Of a stretch of 64,000 nt of DNA, positions 8,704 through 17,379 are shown piece after piece. Location of the stretch: NCBI GenBank assembly GCA_044227325.1, contig JBGAFI010000005.1:124001-188000 (forward strand), given 5' to 3'. The number at the start of each line of letters is the position of its first letter. The first letter of the stretch is position 1. Under the pieces are notes generated by a model. That model did no database searches and was not told the DNA's origin. It worked only from the letters and a program-made list of their open reading frames with translations. Source of the DNA: PFJX01 sp044227325. GTDB lineage: Bacteria; Pseudomonadota; Gammaproteobacteria; Burkholderiales; Thiobacillaceae. A program made the translations under genes and the position numbers.

Positions 8704-10215
8704 TCAAATCTTCTGGCGCACCGCCAGGGCGGCTTGGTTGCGCAAGGCTTTCAGCAGCCCGAGCACTTGGCTGGGCACGCTCAGGGGCTCCGCCGACTTG
8801 TCCGCGTAGATCAAGGCCAGTGGGCGGGTATCCACGACGATGGGCAGCAGCAGGAAGGCGTGGGCGTCGGCGGCTTTCACATACCACTCGGGAATCCGGG
8901 TACGGATGTTATTCGCGGTGGCGTCGGAAATCAGGATGTCCTGGGCTTTGGATATGGCGGCGTGGAAGACGTCGGGGGCGAAGGACAGGGGAATCCGGAA
9001 CGCGCCGCGCATGGCCATGGCCTTGGGGCCCAGGCCGACCCGGCCCACCAGGGATTGGCTGGGCCGATCCAAGACGCAGATCAGCACGTTGTCGAAAATC
9101 TCGGTGCGGTACAGGAGTTCGGCGGTCAGCTTGAAGACGTCCGCCAAGTGGTACTTGCCCAGCAGCATGGAGGTCAAATCCTGCATGCCCATGGCGAGGA
9201 TGGAAGTGGGATTGTTCTCATCGTTGTCATCCGCGGCTTTCTCGGCGGCGGCTTCCCGCTCGTGCTCGGCCGCGGCCTTGCTGGCTTGCCGCTTGGGCGG
9301 CAGCGGCAGCGATTTGCTCTTGCTGATGTCCACATCCATGATCACCGCTTCGCTGCGCAGGGCCTCCACCGCCTTGTGCGCGGTCTCCGCGAGGCTTTCC
9401 CGGGTGATCTGGGTGGCATCCCGGTAGCGCATGTAGAGCGCGTCGATGGCCTGTTCCTGTTCCTCGGGCTGCTTGCCGGCGACGACACGGTGCAGGTCGC
9501 GGGCCAGGCTGGCCACGATCTGCAGGCGGCCGTCGTCGGAAGGGGACGGCTTGACGTTGCCGTCGCTGAGCGGGGCCATGGCGTGCAGGATGGTGGGCGG
9601 GAAGCACCAGAGCTTCGCGATGGCCAGCCCCAACTGGTCGTAGTCCACGCCGAACACGCGCAAGGCCGCCGCTTGTTCGCCGAGCATGTCCTCGGCCATG
9701 AGCTGACGGACTTCCTGGCTTTTGTCGTAGAAGTGGAAGCGGGCCATGAGCCTTCCCAGATCCCGGAACAGGGCGCTGATGAAGGCTTCCTCGCTATCGC
9801 GGACCCCCGCGCTGGCGGCGAGCAGACGGCCCAGGATGCCCCGGTAGAAACTGTCCACCGCCTCGCCCTTGAGTTCGTCCACATGGGCCCGGTCGTGCAG
9901 GTGTTCGAACAGGAGCAGGGAGACCGCCGCGTCGCGCACTGCGTCGAAGCCCAGGATCACCACGGCGCGGGAAATGGTGCTGATGGGTTGGCTGCCGTAG
10001 GAGCCGTAATGGGCCGCGTTGACCAGTTTGAGCAGCTTCTTGGTGAGCGAGATGTCGCGCAGGATGATGTTGCTCAGGATGTTGGCCCGGCTGTTCTCGT
10101 TGCCGATGGCGCGGTTGAGCTCCGCGATGTTGCGCGACAGGGCGGGAAAATCGTCTCCCTGCTCCATCTCCTCCAGCAGAAGGGCCAGCTTGGTCTTGTC
10201 ACCGCTTTTGGCCAT
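8704..10215 (-). CDS. HDOD domain protein with C-terminal GAF-like region
   Basis: 503 aa. An N-terminal HDOD domain spans about residues 15-215 (LSNIILRDISLTKKLLKLVNAAHYG, ISRAVVILGFDAVRDAAVSL). A charged Lys/Glu/Asp linker follows (around 300-330). The C-terminal 160 residues resemble a GAF sensor (LLYRTEIFDNVLICVLD, FLLLPIVVDTRPLALIYAD). HDOD proteins are non-catalytic HD relatives used in signalling, stress and motility. It sits 17 nt upstream of purB, with recR immediately upstream of it. No output enzyme is attached. Confidence 0.75.
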   Translation of the reverse strand: MAKSGDKTKLALLLEEMEQGDDFPALSRNIAELNRAIGNENSRANILSNIILRDISLTKKLLKLVNAAHYGSYGSQPISTISRAVVILGFDAVRDAAVSLLLFEHLHDRAHVDELKGEAVDSFYRGILGRLLAASAGVRDSEEAFISALFRDLGRLMARFHFYDKSQEVRQLMAEDMLGEQAAALRVFGVDYDQLGLAIAKLWCFPPTILHAMAPLSDGNVKPSPSDDGRLQIVASLARDLHRVVAGKQPEEQEQAIDALYMRYRDATQITRESLAETAHKAVEALRSEAVIMDVDISKSKSLPLPPKRQASKAAAEHEREAAAEKAADDNDENNPTSILAMGMQDLTSMLLGKYHLADVFKLTAELLYRTEIFDNVLICVLDRPSQSLVGRVGLGPKAMAMRGAFRIPLSFAPDVFHAAISKAQDILISDATANNIRTRIPEWYVKAADAHAFLLLPIVVDTRPLALIYADKSAEPLSVPSQVLGLLKALRNQAALAVRQKI

Positions 10216-10223
10216 GGGTCTCC

Positions 10224-10820
10224 TTAGACGGCGCGCCGGTCCAGCAGCGCCTGGGCGATGGTCATGCCATCGACGTGTTCCAGTTCACCGCCCGCGGGCA
10301 GGCCGCGCGCGATGCGCGTGACCTGGAGGCCGCGCGCTTTCAGCAGTTCGCCCGCATAGTGGGCGGTGGCCTCGCCCTCGGCGGTAAAGTTCGTGGCCAG
10401 GATGACCTCTTCCGTCACGCCATCCCGCGCCCGCTCGATGAGCCGTTCCAGGCCGATTTCCCGGGGGCCGACGCCGTCCAGGGGGGATAGCCGCCCCATC
10501 AATACGAAGTACAGCCCTTTGTAGGCCTGGGTTTCCTCCAGCCGGTTGAGATCCGCCGGCATTTCCACCACGCACAGCTGACGCGGGTCGCGGCGCGGGC
10601 TGGCGCAGATTTCGCACACCGGCGCCTCGCTGAAATTATTGCATCGCTGGCAGTGATGCAAGCGCTCCAGGGCGCCGGTCAAGGCCATCGCCAGGCGCGC
10701 GGCGCCGTTGCGATCCCGCTGCAGCAGGTGATACGCCATGCGCGCGGCGGACTTGGGGCCGACCCCGGGGAGCACGCGCAGGGCATCGATGAGGGCGCCG
10801 AGAGGGCCGGGCAGGTTCAT
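10224..10820 (-). CDS. recR: Recombination protein RecR
   Basis: 198 aa, standard length. A helix-hairpin-helix region (LRVLPGVGPKSAARMAYHLL) is followed by the four-Cys zinc finger (CQRC...CEIC). Next comes a Toprim domain (QLCVVEMPADLNRLEETQAYKGLYFVL; EVILATNFTAEGEATAHYAG). RecR works with RecF and RecO to load RecA at gaps. The order dnaX-ybaB-recR is a conserved bacterial block and is preserved here. Confidence 0.95.
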   Translation of the reverse strand: MNLPGPLGALIDALRVLPGVGPKSAARMAYHLLQRDRNGAARLAMALTGALERLHHCQRCNNFSEAPVCEICASPRRDPRQLCVVEMPADLNRLEETQAYKGLYFVLMGRLSPLDGVGPREIGLERLIERARDGVTEEVILATNFTAEGEATAHYAGELLKARGLQVTRIARGLPAGGELEHVDGMTIAQALLDRRAV

Positions 10821-10901
10821 GCTTGGTGTGGGGCGCGAAGCCAGGCGGGAAGGGCGGCGCGACGCGCGGGGAATCGCCTCGCGCCACTTCCCGCCCCGGC
10901 G

Positions 10902-11228
10902 TCAGAACGGCAATTTGAAGCCGGGGGGCAGGGGCAGGCCGGCGGTGGCGGCCGACATCTTTTCCTGGGTGATGCTTTCCACCTTGCGCACCGCGTCGTT
11001 GACGGCGGCGGCGATCAGGTCTTCCAGCATCTCCTTGTCGTCGCCCATCAGACTGGGGTCGATGGTGACCCGCTTCACGTCGTGCTTGCCGGTCATGACC
11101 ACCTTGACCAGGCCGGCGCCGGCGGCGCCCTCCACTTCCATTTCCGCGATCTTCGCCTGCAGCTTCTGCATGTTCTCCTGCATCTGCTGGGCCTGCTTCA
11201 TCAGGTTGCCGATTCCACCTTTGATCAT
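10902..11228 (-). CDS. ybaB: YbaB/EbfC family nucleoid-associated protein
   Basis: 108 aa. A small DNA-binding dimer. The N-terminal Gln-rich coiled region (NLMKQAQQMQENMQKLQAKI) and the core (VVMTGKHDVKRVTIDPSLM) are typical. It lies between dnaX (23 nt upstream) and recR (82 nt downstream), the usual position of this gene. Confidence 0.94.
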   Translation of the reverse strand: MIKGGIGNLMKQAQQMQENMQKLQAKIAEMEVEGAAGAGLVKVVMTGKHDVKRVTIDPSLMGDDKEMLEDLIAAAVNDAVRKVESITQEKMSAATAGLPLPPGFKLPF

Positions 11229-11250
11229 GTCGTTTCCTTGTCCTCGTCGA

Positions 11251-12921
11251 TCAATTGTCGGTGCCCGTCAGTTTGGCCGGGCCGGCCAGCGGGCGGATGT
11301 TGTTGACGGTCGCGTCGCATTCGCGCGCGAGGGTCTGGATGAACGGATCGTCGCGGATCGCGGCCTCGGCCTCCGCCTGGCGCGCGGTTTGTTCCCGGGC
11401 GCGCGCGGCGGCGGGGGAGGCGGCGGTGTCCGCGACCAGTTCGATGTCGACCCGCGTGCCCGCGCCGAGTCTTTCGGTCAGCGCGTCGCGCAGCTTGTCG
11501 CCGAAGCTGGCGAGCAGGGATTTCTGGCCCTCGGGCAGGCGCAGATTCAGTCGCGTACCCACGTGGGAGGCCAGCTCGCAGTGCATGGCGAGCTGGCGCA
11601 CCAGACCGGGCAGGCTTTCCGCGAGACGGCGCCAGTCGCCGTCGAAGCCGCTTGCCGCGCCCTCCGCATCCCGGGCTTCGTTCGCGGCTTGCGCGGCCGC
11701 CCGGGGGAGGGGCTGGACGGTGGCCATGGCGACGGACTTCGCCGTGGCCTGGAACGCGGGCGTGGCGGCGGGCGCCGCACTGGCCGGGCCGGCGGCCGTG
11801 CGGGCGCCGGGCAACTCGGCTTTCCGTCCGGGTCCGTCGCCGGGGGTGAAGGCCAGCATGCGCAGCAGGGTCATGGTGAAACCGGCGTATTCGTCCGGCG
11901 CCCATTCCAGGTCGCGCCGGCCCAGGGTGGCGATCTGATAGTGCAGTTGCACGGTTTCCGGGTCCACCTGATGGGCCAGGGCGAACAGGCGTTCGCGCTC
12001 CGGCGTGTCCTCGCCCACCGCTTCCGGCACGCCCTGGGCCAGGGCGATCTGGTGCAGCAGGCCGGCCAGATCCTGCAAGGCGGCGTCGAAGGAGAAGCCG
12101 CGCGCGGCGAGCTCCCCCGCTTCCCGCATCAGACGCGGCCCGTCGCCGGCCGCCAGGGCTTCCAGCACAGGCAGCAGGTAGGCCTGGTCGATGACGCCGA
12201 GCATGGCCCGGGTCTCCTCTTCGCGCACCTGGCCGCTGCCGTAGGCGATGGCTTGGTCGGTGAGGGAGAGGGCGTCGCGCATGCTGCCGGCGGCGGCGCG
12301 GGCGAGCAGGGCCAGCGCGCCGGCTTCGAAGGGGACGTGTTCCGCTTCGAGAACCTGTTTCAAGTGGCCGGCGACATGGCCGGGCGGCATCTGCTTCAGG
12401 TTGAACTGGAGGCAGCGGGACAACACGGTGACCGGCACCTTCTGCGGGTCGGTGGTGGCCAGGATGAAGATGACATGCCCGGGCGGTTCCTCCAGGGTCT
12501 TCAGCATGGCGTTGAAGGCATGTTTCGAGAGCTGGTGCACCTCGTCGATGATGTACACCTTGTAGCGGCCGGCGGTGGGCGCGTACTGGGCGTTCTCGAT
12601 CACCTCGCGCATGTTGTCGATGCCGGTGTAGGACGCGGCGTCGATCTCGATGAGGTCGACGAAGCGGCCGCCGTCGATTTCCCGGCAGGCCGGGCAGACG
12701 CCGCAGGGCTCCGGCGTCACCCCGGTCTCGCAGTTCAGGCACTTGGCCAGGATGCGCGCCAGGGTGGTCTTGCCGACGCCGCGCGTGCCGGTGAACAGGT
12801 AGGCGTGGTGCAGACGCCCCTGCGCCAGGGCGTTGGTCAGCGCGCGGACCACGTGCTCCTGGCCGACCAGTTGGGCGAAACCGCGCGGGCGCCACTTGCG
12901 GGCGAGGACTTGATGGCTCAT
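11251..12921 (-). CDS. dnaX: DNA polymerase III subunit tau/gamma
   Basis: 556 aa. The AAA+ clamp-loader domain shows Walker A (GTRGVGKTTLARILAKCLNC), the four-Cys zinc module (CGVCPAC) and the sensor region (FILATTDPQKVPVTVLSRC). A variable Ala-rich linker around residues 370-420 precedes the tau-specific C-terminal domain, which ends NNIRPLAGPAKLTGTDN. No A-AAA-AAG-type slippery heptamer was noticed, so a frameshift-made gamma form as in E. coli is not supported. It is transcribed ahead of ybaB and recR. Confidence 0.95.
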   Translation of the reverse strand: MSHQVLARKWRPRGFAQLVGQEHVVRALTNALAQGRLHHAYLFTGTRGVGKTTLARILAKCLNCETGVTPEPCGVCPACREIDGGRFVDLIEIDAASYTGIDNMREVIENAQYAPTAGRYKVYIIDEVHQLSKHAFNAMLKTLEEPPGHVIFILATTDPQKVPVTVLSRCLQFNLKQMPPGHVAGHLKQVLEAEHVPFEAGALALLARAAAGSMRDALSLTDQAIAYGSGQVREEETRAMLGVIDQAYLLPVLEALAAGDGPRLMREAGELAARGFSFDAALQDLAGLLHQIALAQGVPEAVGEDTPERERLFALAHQVDPETVQLHYQIATLGRRDLEWAPDEYAGFTMTLLRMLAFTPGDGPGRKAELPGARTAAGPASAAPAATPAFQATAKSVAMATVQPLPRAAAQAANEARDAEGAASGFDGDWRRLAESLPGLVRQLAMHCELASHVGTRLNLRLPEGQKSLLASFGDKLRDALTERLGAGTRVDIELVADTAASPAAARAREQTARQAEAEAAIRDDPFIQTLARECDATVNNIRPLAGPAKLTGTDN

Positions 12922-12948
12922 GCGGACAAGATCCTCACCGGGGGGCGA

Positions 12949-13479
12949 TCAATAATTGAAGCCGAAACGGACCTGATGGAAATTGATGCCGTCGTTGGGA
13001 TCCGCCAGGCCCGCGTTGGAAAGATGCTGGAAACGGTAGCCCAGTTCGTAGCGTTTCTTGTCGCCGAAGGCCCAGCCGAAGCCGATGTGATCGCCGAAAT
13101 TGAAGCTGCCGCCGAACACGCGACCGTTGTTGATGCGGGTTTCCGAGAGCAGATGAGCGCCGATGGCGCCTTCCAGAAAGAAATTGCTGCCATTGGGGCT
13201 GAGCCGGAACACGGGGGTGAAGCCGATATCCCACAGGCTTTTCGCGCCGGCGCCGTCGCCGTCCCAGTAACCCAGGCTGGCTTCCCAGAAGCCCGTGGCG
13301 TTCCAGTTCTGGCCGATGCGCCATTGCTTGTCCCAGTTCCAACGCGTGGTGACCCGAACCATCTGGGTGGAGTCGTCGCCGGACCCGAGTTCGATGCTGG
13401 AACCGTCCACCGCGTGGGCGGCCTGACCGGTTGCCAATCCAAATCCAAGGAAGAGTACGGAAAGAACACGCTTGGTCAT
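12949..13479 (-). CDS. PagL-like lipid A deacylase (acyloxyacyl hydrolase)
   Basis: 176 aa, outer membrane. ATG 13479 has CAGGAG upstream. A signal peptide (VLSVLFLGFGLATGQAAHA) precedes a beta-barrel pattern of alternating aromatic and hydrophobic strands, ending in Tyr (VRFGFNY). The PagL catalytic pair His and Ser appears in RFQHLSNAGL near the C-terminus. PagL removes the 3-O acyl chain of lipid A. The third catalytic acid could not be assigned with confidence. It lies between the SRP RNA gene and dnaX, all on the minus strand. Confidence 0.75.
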   Translation of the reverse strand: MTKRVLSVLFLGFGLATGQAAHAVDGSSIELGSGDDSTQMVRVTTRWNWDKQWRIGQNWNATGFWEASLGYWDGDGAGAKSLWDIGFTPVFRLSPNGSNFFLEGAIGAHLLSETRINNGRVFGGSFNFGDHIGFGWAFGDKKRYELGYRFQHLSNAGLADPNDGINFHQVRFGFNY

Positions 13480-13510
13480 GCGCAGACTCCTGTATCGACT
13501 GGGAAGAAAA

Positions 13511-13611
13511 GGGTGGCGAGCCCAACCCCCGGCACTGGCATCGATCGCTGTGGCTGCTTCCTTCCGGACCTGACCCGATTCACGACTTAGCCATGCGGGG
13601 AGACCCGCCAC
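13511..13611 (-). ncRNA. ffs: Signal recognition particle RNA (4.5S)
   Basis: The minus strand contains the universally conserved SRP domain IV core GGTCAGGTCCGGAAGGAAGC (within 13551-13577), with the GGAA tetraloop and asymmetric loop. The terminal stem pairs GTGGCGGGTCTC at the 5' end with GGGCTCGCCAC at the 3' end, giving about 100 nt. A TTTT run (13510-13507) follows as terminator. Proximity to dnaX-recR is typical of proteobacteria. Confidence 0.93.
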
Positions 13612-13643
13612 GCGGCATTCTAACCCAGGCGGCGGCCCGCCGC

Positions 13644-14720
13644 TTACTCGTCTTCCGCCGGCGGCGCGACCCGGCGCGCGCGCACCGCCTCGGCCAATTG
13701 CCGCAGCAGGGGTTCCGTCGCGTCCCAGCCGATGCAGGCGTCGGTTACGGAAACCCCGTAAGCCGGCGCCTTGCCGGGCTGAAGATCCTGCCGGCCGGGA
13801 TTGAGGTGGCTTTCGATCATCACCCCCATGATGCGTTTGTCGCCGCGCGCCAGTTGGCCCGCCACATCGGCGCCCACTTCGACCTGGCGTTGATACTGCT
13901 TGCTGGAGTTGGCGTGGGAGAAGTCGATCATGACCTGTTGGCGCAGACCGGCCGAGGCCAGTTCGCCGCAGGCGGCGTTGACGCTTTGGGCATCGTAGTT
14001 GGGCTGCTTGCCGCCGCGCAGGATGACGTGGCAGTCCTCGTTGCCGGCGGTCTTGAACACCGCCACGTGGCCGGACTTGGTGATGGACACGAAGTGGTGG
14101 CGCGCGGCGGCGGCCTTGATCGCGTCCGCCGCGATCTTGAGATTGCCGTCGGTGCCGTTCTTGAAGCCCACCGGGCAGGACAGGCCGGACGCCAATTGCC
14201 GGTGCGACTGGGATTCCGTGGTGCGGGCGCCGATCGCCCCCCAGGCCACCAGATCGGCGATGTACTGGGGCGAGATCAGGTCGAGAAACTCGGTGCCGCA
14301 GGGCAGGCCCATCTCGTTGATTTCCAGCAGCAGCTTGCGCGCCAGACGCAGGCCCTCGTTGATGTCGAAGCTCTCGTCCATGTGGGGGTCGTTGATCAGT
14401 CCTTTCCAGCCCACGGTGGTGCGCGGCTTCTCGAAATAGACCCGCATGACGACGACCAGATCCCGCTCCAATTCGGGCATCAGCACCTTGAGCTTGCGCG
14501 CGTATTCCAGCGCGGCCTTGGGATCGTGGATAGAGCAGGGCCCCACCACCACCACCAGCCGGTCGTCGGCGCCGCGCAACACGTCGTGGATGTGGTTGCG
14601 CGCCAGGAAGGTGGTGCGCAGCGCGGTCTCGCTGGCCTTGAGTTCGCGCATGAGCTGCATGGGCGCGAGCAATTCGTCTCCCTGCTCGATGCGGGTGTCG
14701 TCGGTACGGATATGAGGCAT
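13644..14720 (-). CDS. aroG: Class I DAHP synthase (3-deoxy-7-phosphoheptulonate synthase)
   Basis: 358 aa. First step of the shikimate pathway: PEP plus erythrose-4-phosphate to DAHP. The AroFGH family motifs are complete: VVVGPCSIHDPKAALEYA, RVYFEKPRTTVGWKGLINDP, GARTTESQSHRQLASGLS, GFKNGTDG, and the metal-binding DFSHANSSKQ. Start ATG 14720 follows AAGGAAAG. It is preceded by a Phe-rich leader and an intrinsic terminator (14753-14877), implying Phe-responsive attenuation in addition to any feedback inhibition. Which E. coli isozyme it corresponds to is not decided; aroG is used as a family symbol. Confidence 0.94.
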   Translation of the reverse strand: MPHIRTDDTRIEQGDELLAPMQLMRELKASETALRTTFLARNHIHDVLRGADDRLVVVVGPCSIHDPKAALEYARKLKVLMPELERDLVVVMRVYFEKPRTTVGWKGLINDPHMDESFDINEGLRLARKLLLEINEMGLPCGTEFLDLISPQYIADLVAWGAIGARTTESQSHRQLASGLSCPVGFKNGTDGNLKIAADAIKAAAARHHFVSITKSGHVAVFKTAGNEDCHVILRGGKQPNYDAQSVNAACGELASAGLRQQVMIDFSHANSSKQYQRQVEVGADVAGQLARGDKRIMGVMIESHLNPGRQDLQPGKAPAYGVSVTDACIGWDATEPLLRQLAEAVRARRVAPPAEDE

Positions 14721-14752
14721 TTTCTTTCCTTGTCGATGCCAGCCCTGAAACG

Positions 14753-14779
14753 AAAAAACCGCCAGGGTCCTGGCGGTTT
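14753..14779 (-). terminator. Intrinsic terminator (attenuator) in the aroG leader
   Basis: The RNA would read AAACCGCCAG-GACC-CTGGCGGTTT followed by a U-run (template A-run 14758-14753): a 10-bp GC-rich stem ending 33 nt before the aroG start codon. A terminator between a short leader ORF and a biosynthetic gene is the hallmark of transcription attenuation. The segment TCCTGGC inside the leader ORF (14837-14831) could pair with GCCAGGA of the stem's 5' arm, giving an antiterminator. Confidence 0.8.
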
Positions 14780-14808
14780 CTCGGGTGGCTCGAAGCTACT
14801 TACGTGGA

Positions 14809-14877
14809 TCAGCGCCTCCCGGCCGCCTGGGCCAGGAAGAGATGAAATCGAAAAAAGCGCTGATGAATCAGGTTCAT
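14809..14877 (-). CDS. Phe-rich leader peptide of the DAHP synthase attenuator
   Basis: A 22-codon reading frame starting MNLIHQRFFRFHLFLAQ and ending in TGA at 14809. It has four Phe codons within nine codons (two adjacent TTT, one TTT, one TTC), and is followed 30 nt later by the terminator. Ribosome stalling at the Phe codons would leave TCCTGGC free to pair with the terminator's 5' arm. The weak point is the start: ATG 14877 has no clear Shine-Dalgarno. An in-frame GTG about 14 codons upstream has GGAG at good spacing and may be the true start. Confidence 0.6.
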   Translation of the reverse strand: MNLIHQRFFRFHLFLAQAAGRR

Positions 14878-14934
14878 AGGCGCGGATGCTAACAGACCAT
14901 GGTGCACCGCCACAAGCCGCTCCGTCGCGCCATG

Positions 14935-16299
14935 TCAACCCACCTTGGGCAAGCGATGCAAGGCCGCCTCGATCTCGTGCTCCGGATAGGCGTAGTCCTC
15001 CAGTTGGCCGGAGAAATAGCGGTCGTAGGAGGACATGTCGAAGTGGCCGTGGCCCGAGAGGTTGAAGAACAGCGTCTTCGGCTCGCCGGTTTCCTTGCAG
15101 CGCAGGGCCTCGTCGATGGCGGCGCGGATTGCGTGGCAGGATTCCGGCGCCGGGATGATGCCCTCGGAACGGGCGAAGGTGACGCCGGCCTCGAAGGTGG
15201 CCACCTGGGGCACCGCCACCGCCTCGATCAGTTTCTCGTGGTAGAGCTGGGACACCAGGGGCGAGTCGCCGTGGTAGCGCAGGCCGCCGGCGTGGATGCC
15301 GGGGGGCATGAAGTCGTGGCCCAGGGTGTACATCAGCATCAGCGGCGTCAGGCCGACCGCGTCGCCGAAGTCGTAGGCATAGTGGCCCTTGGTCAGGGTC
15401 GGGCAGGAAGTGGGTTCCGCCGCGACCAGGCGCAGGTTCTTCGCCTTCGGGTCGCCCGCCGCCTTGTCCGCGAGGAAGGGGAAGGCCGCGCCGGCGAAGT
15501 TGGAACCGCCGCCGCAACAGGCGATGACCATGTCCGGGTACTCGCCGATCTTCTCGAACTGCTTCTTGGCTTCCAGGCCGATGATGGTCTGGTGGTGGCA
15601 GACGTGGTTCAGCACCGAGCCCAGGGCGTAGTTGGTATCCGGCCGGCTGGCGGCTTCCTCCACCGCTTCCGAGATGGCGATGCCCAGGCTGCCGTTGGAT
15701 TCCGGGTCCAGTTCCAGGATCTTGCGGCCGGACACGGTGTTGGACGTCGGGCTGGCGAATACCTCGGCGCCCCAGGTCTGCATCATCGAGCGGCGATAAG
15801 GCTTCTGTTCGTAGGACACCTTCACCATGTAGACGCGCACGTCGATGCCGAACATCTGCCCCGCCAGGGCCAGGGAGCAGCCCCACTGGCCGGCGCCGGT
15901 TTCCGTGGCTAGGCGCTTGATGCCGGCCTGGGCGTTGTAATACGCCTGGGCGATGGAGGTGTTGACCTTGTGGGAGCCGGCCGGCGAGACGCCCTCGTAC
16001 TTGTAGTAGATCTTGGCCGGGGTGCCCAGGGCCGCTTCCAGCTTGTGGGCGCGGAACAGGGGGCTGGGCCGGTACATGCGGTAGGCCTCGCGCACCGGTT
16101 CCGGGATGGGAATCCAGCGCTCCGCAGACACTTCCTGCTCGATCAAGGCCATGGGAAAGATGGCCGCCAGGGCTTCCGGACCGATGGGCTTGCCGTCCGG
16201 CCCCAGCGGCGGCGCCGGCTTGTTGGGCATGTCCGCCACCACGTTGTACCAATGGGTGGGAATGTCGGATTCGTCCAGCAGGATCTTGGTTTGCGGCAT
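14935..16299 (-). CDS. TrpB2-type pyridoxal-phosphate enzyme (tryptophan synthase beta-like)
   Basis: 454 aa, longer than canonical TrpB (about 400) and characteristic of TrpB2. ATG 16299 follows CTGGAGA. The PLP lysine lies in SPAGSHKVNTSIAQAYYNAQ, the phosphate loop in CCGGGSNFAGAAFPF, and the family block LRLVAAEPTSCPTLTKGHYAYDFGD is intact. TrpB2 can make Trp from indole and serine, or salvage indole. No trpA is adjacent. It lies upstream of the Phe leader and aroG on the same strand, grouping aromatic functions. Confidence 0.88.
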   Translation of the reverse strand: MPQTKILLDESDIPTHWYNVVADMPNKPAPPLGPDGKPIGPEALAAIFPMALIEQEVSAERWIPIPEPVREAYRMYRPSPLFRAHKLEAALGTPAKIYYKYEGVSPAGSHKVNTSIAQAYYNAQAGIKRLATETGAGQWGCSLALAGQMFGIDVRVYMVKVSYEQKPYRRSMMQTWGAEVFASPTSNTVSGRKILELDPESNGSLGIAISEAVEEAASRPDTNYALGSVLNHVCHHQTIIGLEAKKQFEKIGEYPDMVIACCGGGSNFAGAAFPFLADKAAGDPKAKNLRLVAAEPTSCPTLTKGHYAYDFGDAVGLTPLMLMYTLGHDFMPPGIHAGGLRYHGDSPLVSQLYHEKLIEAVAVPQVATFEAGVTFARSEGIIPAPESCHAIRAAIDEALRCKETGEPKTLFFNLSGHGHFDMSSYDRYFSGQLEDYAYPEHEIEAALHRLPKVG

Positions 16300-16417
16300 G
16301 AAGGTCTCCAGGGTGCGGTTGAACCGCCGGCGCCTCCCCCGGCGCCCGGCGAGTGGGTAAAACAAAGGGCAACTATACTCGCGCGATACTTGACCGGAAA
16401 AGCCGACAGGAATCGAC

Positions 16418-16969
16418 ATGGACCATCCCGACCTCACCGAACACACTTTGGAATCTCGCGACGAATTCCGGGGCCGACTATTGCACGTGAAGAAGGATCG
16501 GGTGCGCCTGCCCGACGGCAACGAATCCACCCGGGAATACATCGTCCACCCGGGCGCGGCGGTGATCCTGCCCATTTTCGAAAACGGCGACATCCTGCTG
16601 GAACGCCAGCACCGCTATCCCCTGCGCCGGGATTTCCTGGAACTGCCCGCCGGCAAGTTCGATCCCCATGAAACCGAGCTGGCCTGCGCCCAGCGGGAAC
16701 TGCGGGAAGAGACCGGCTACGTCGCGCTGAAATGGCGCGAACTGTCCACCTTTTATCCCTGCATCGGCTATTCCAACGAACGCCTGGTCTACTTCCTGGC
16801 CGAAGAGTTGAGTTTCACCGGCGAAAACATGGACGAGGACGAGTTCCTGGAAATCCTGCGCGTGCCCTTCGCCGAAGCCATGGCCATGGCGGGCGACGGG
16901 CGCATCGACGAGGCGAAGACCGTGATGGGCCTGCTCTGGTACGAGCGCTTCGCGCAAAAAAGCCGGTGA
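16418..16969 (+). CDS. NUDIX hydrolase (ADP-ribose pyrophosphatase type)
   Basis: 183 aa. A complete Nudix box begins at GKFDPHETELACAQRELREE. The upstream strand (RYPLRRDFLELPAGK) matches ADP-sugar pyrophosphatases (NudF). The expected reaction is hydrolysis of ADP-ribose or another nucleotide sugar to monophosphates. It is divergent from the TrpB2 gene with a 118-nt promoter gap, and is followed by a MazG-like gene, another nucleotide pyrophosphohydrolase. Confidence 0.87.
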   Translation: MDHPDLTEHTLESRDEFRGRLLHVKKDRVRLPDGNESTREYIVHPGAAVILPIFENGDILLERQHRYPLRRDFLELPAGKFDPHETELACAQRELREETGYVALKWRELSTFYPCIGYSNERLVYFLAEELSFTGENMDEDEFLEILRVPFAEAMAMAGDGRIDEAKTVMGLLWYERFAQKSR

Positions 16970-17004
16970 TAAACTGATTCGCCCACGTCATCTCCGACTT
17001 GAAC

Positions 17005-17358
17005 ATGTCCATCGCCACCCTGGAACAACTCGCCGCCGCCGTGAAGGAATTCGGCCGCGAGCGGGACTGGCACCAGTATCACGACCCCAAGAACCTGACC
17101 GCCGCCCTCATTGTCGAGGCGGCGGAACTGCTGGAACCCTTCCAGTGGCTCACGCCGGAACAGAGCCTGAACCTGCCGGAAGCCAAGCGCGAAGCGGTGC
17201 GCCAGGAGATGGCGGACGTGCTGATCTATCTGGTCAGCCTGGCCAACTGCCTGGATGTCGACCTGCTCAAGGCCGCCGAGGCCAAGCTGGCCATCAACGC
17301 GGCGAAGTACCCGGTGGAGAAGGCGAAAGGGTCCTGCGCGAAGTCATCCGAGCTATAG
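17005..17358 (+). CDS. MazG-like nucleotide pyrophosphohydrolase
   Basis: 117 aa from ATG 17005; a TTG two codons earlier is less likely. All-alpha NTP-PPase with the metal-binding pattern EAAELLEPFQW and EMADVLIYLVSLANCLDVD, like MazG-type dCTP or house-cleaning hydrolases. It is predicted to hydrolyse non-canonical NTPs. It lies 35 nt after the NUDIX gene, and the next gene starts 21 nt downstream, so these probably form one operon. Confidence 0.87.
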   Translation: MSIATLEQLAAAVKEFGRERDWHQYHDPKNLTAALIVEAAELLEPFQWLTPEQSLNLPEAKREAVRQEMADVLIYLVSLANCLDVDLLKAAEAKLAINAAKYPVEKAKGSCAKSSEL

Positions 17359-17379
17359 CCCACGAGTGATGAATCCAAT

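Noticed and set aside
11251..12921. Programmed frameshift in dnaX producing a gamma subunit
   Set aside because: No A-AAA-AAG slippery heptamer with a following stem and an early stop was seen; only the full tau form is supported.
10738..13590. 950-codon open frame on the plus strand opposite recR, ybaB and dnaX
   Set aside because: It is antisense to three clearly recognised genes and the SRP RNA, and its composition (His/Gln/Gly/Arg-rich) is the usual shadow of high-GC coding. No domain is seen.
14935..16593. N-terminal extension of the TrpB2-type gene up to 16593
   Set aside because: The extra 98 residues are unlike the family and run into the divergent NUDIX gene. ATG 16299 has a ribosome site and the expected family start.
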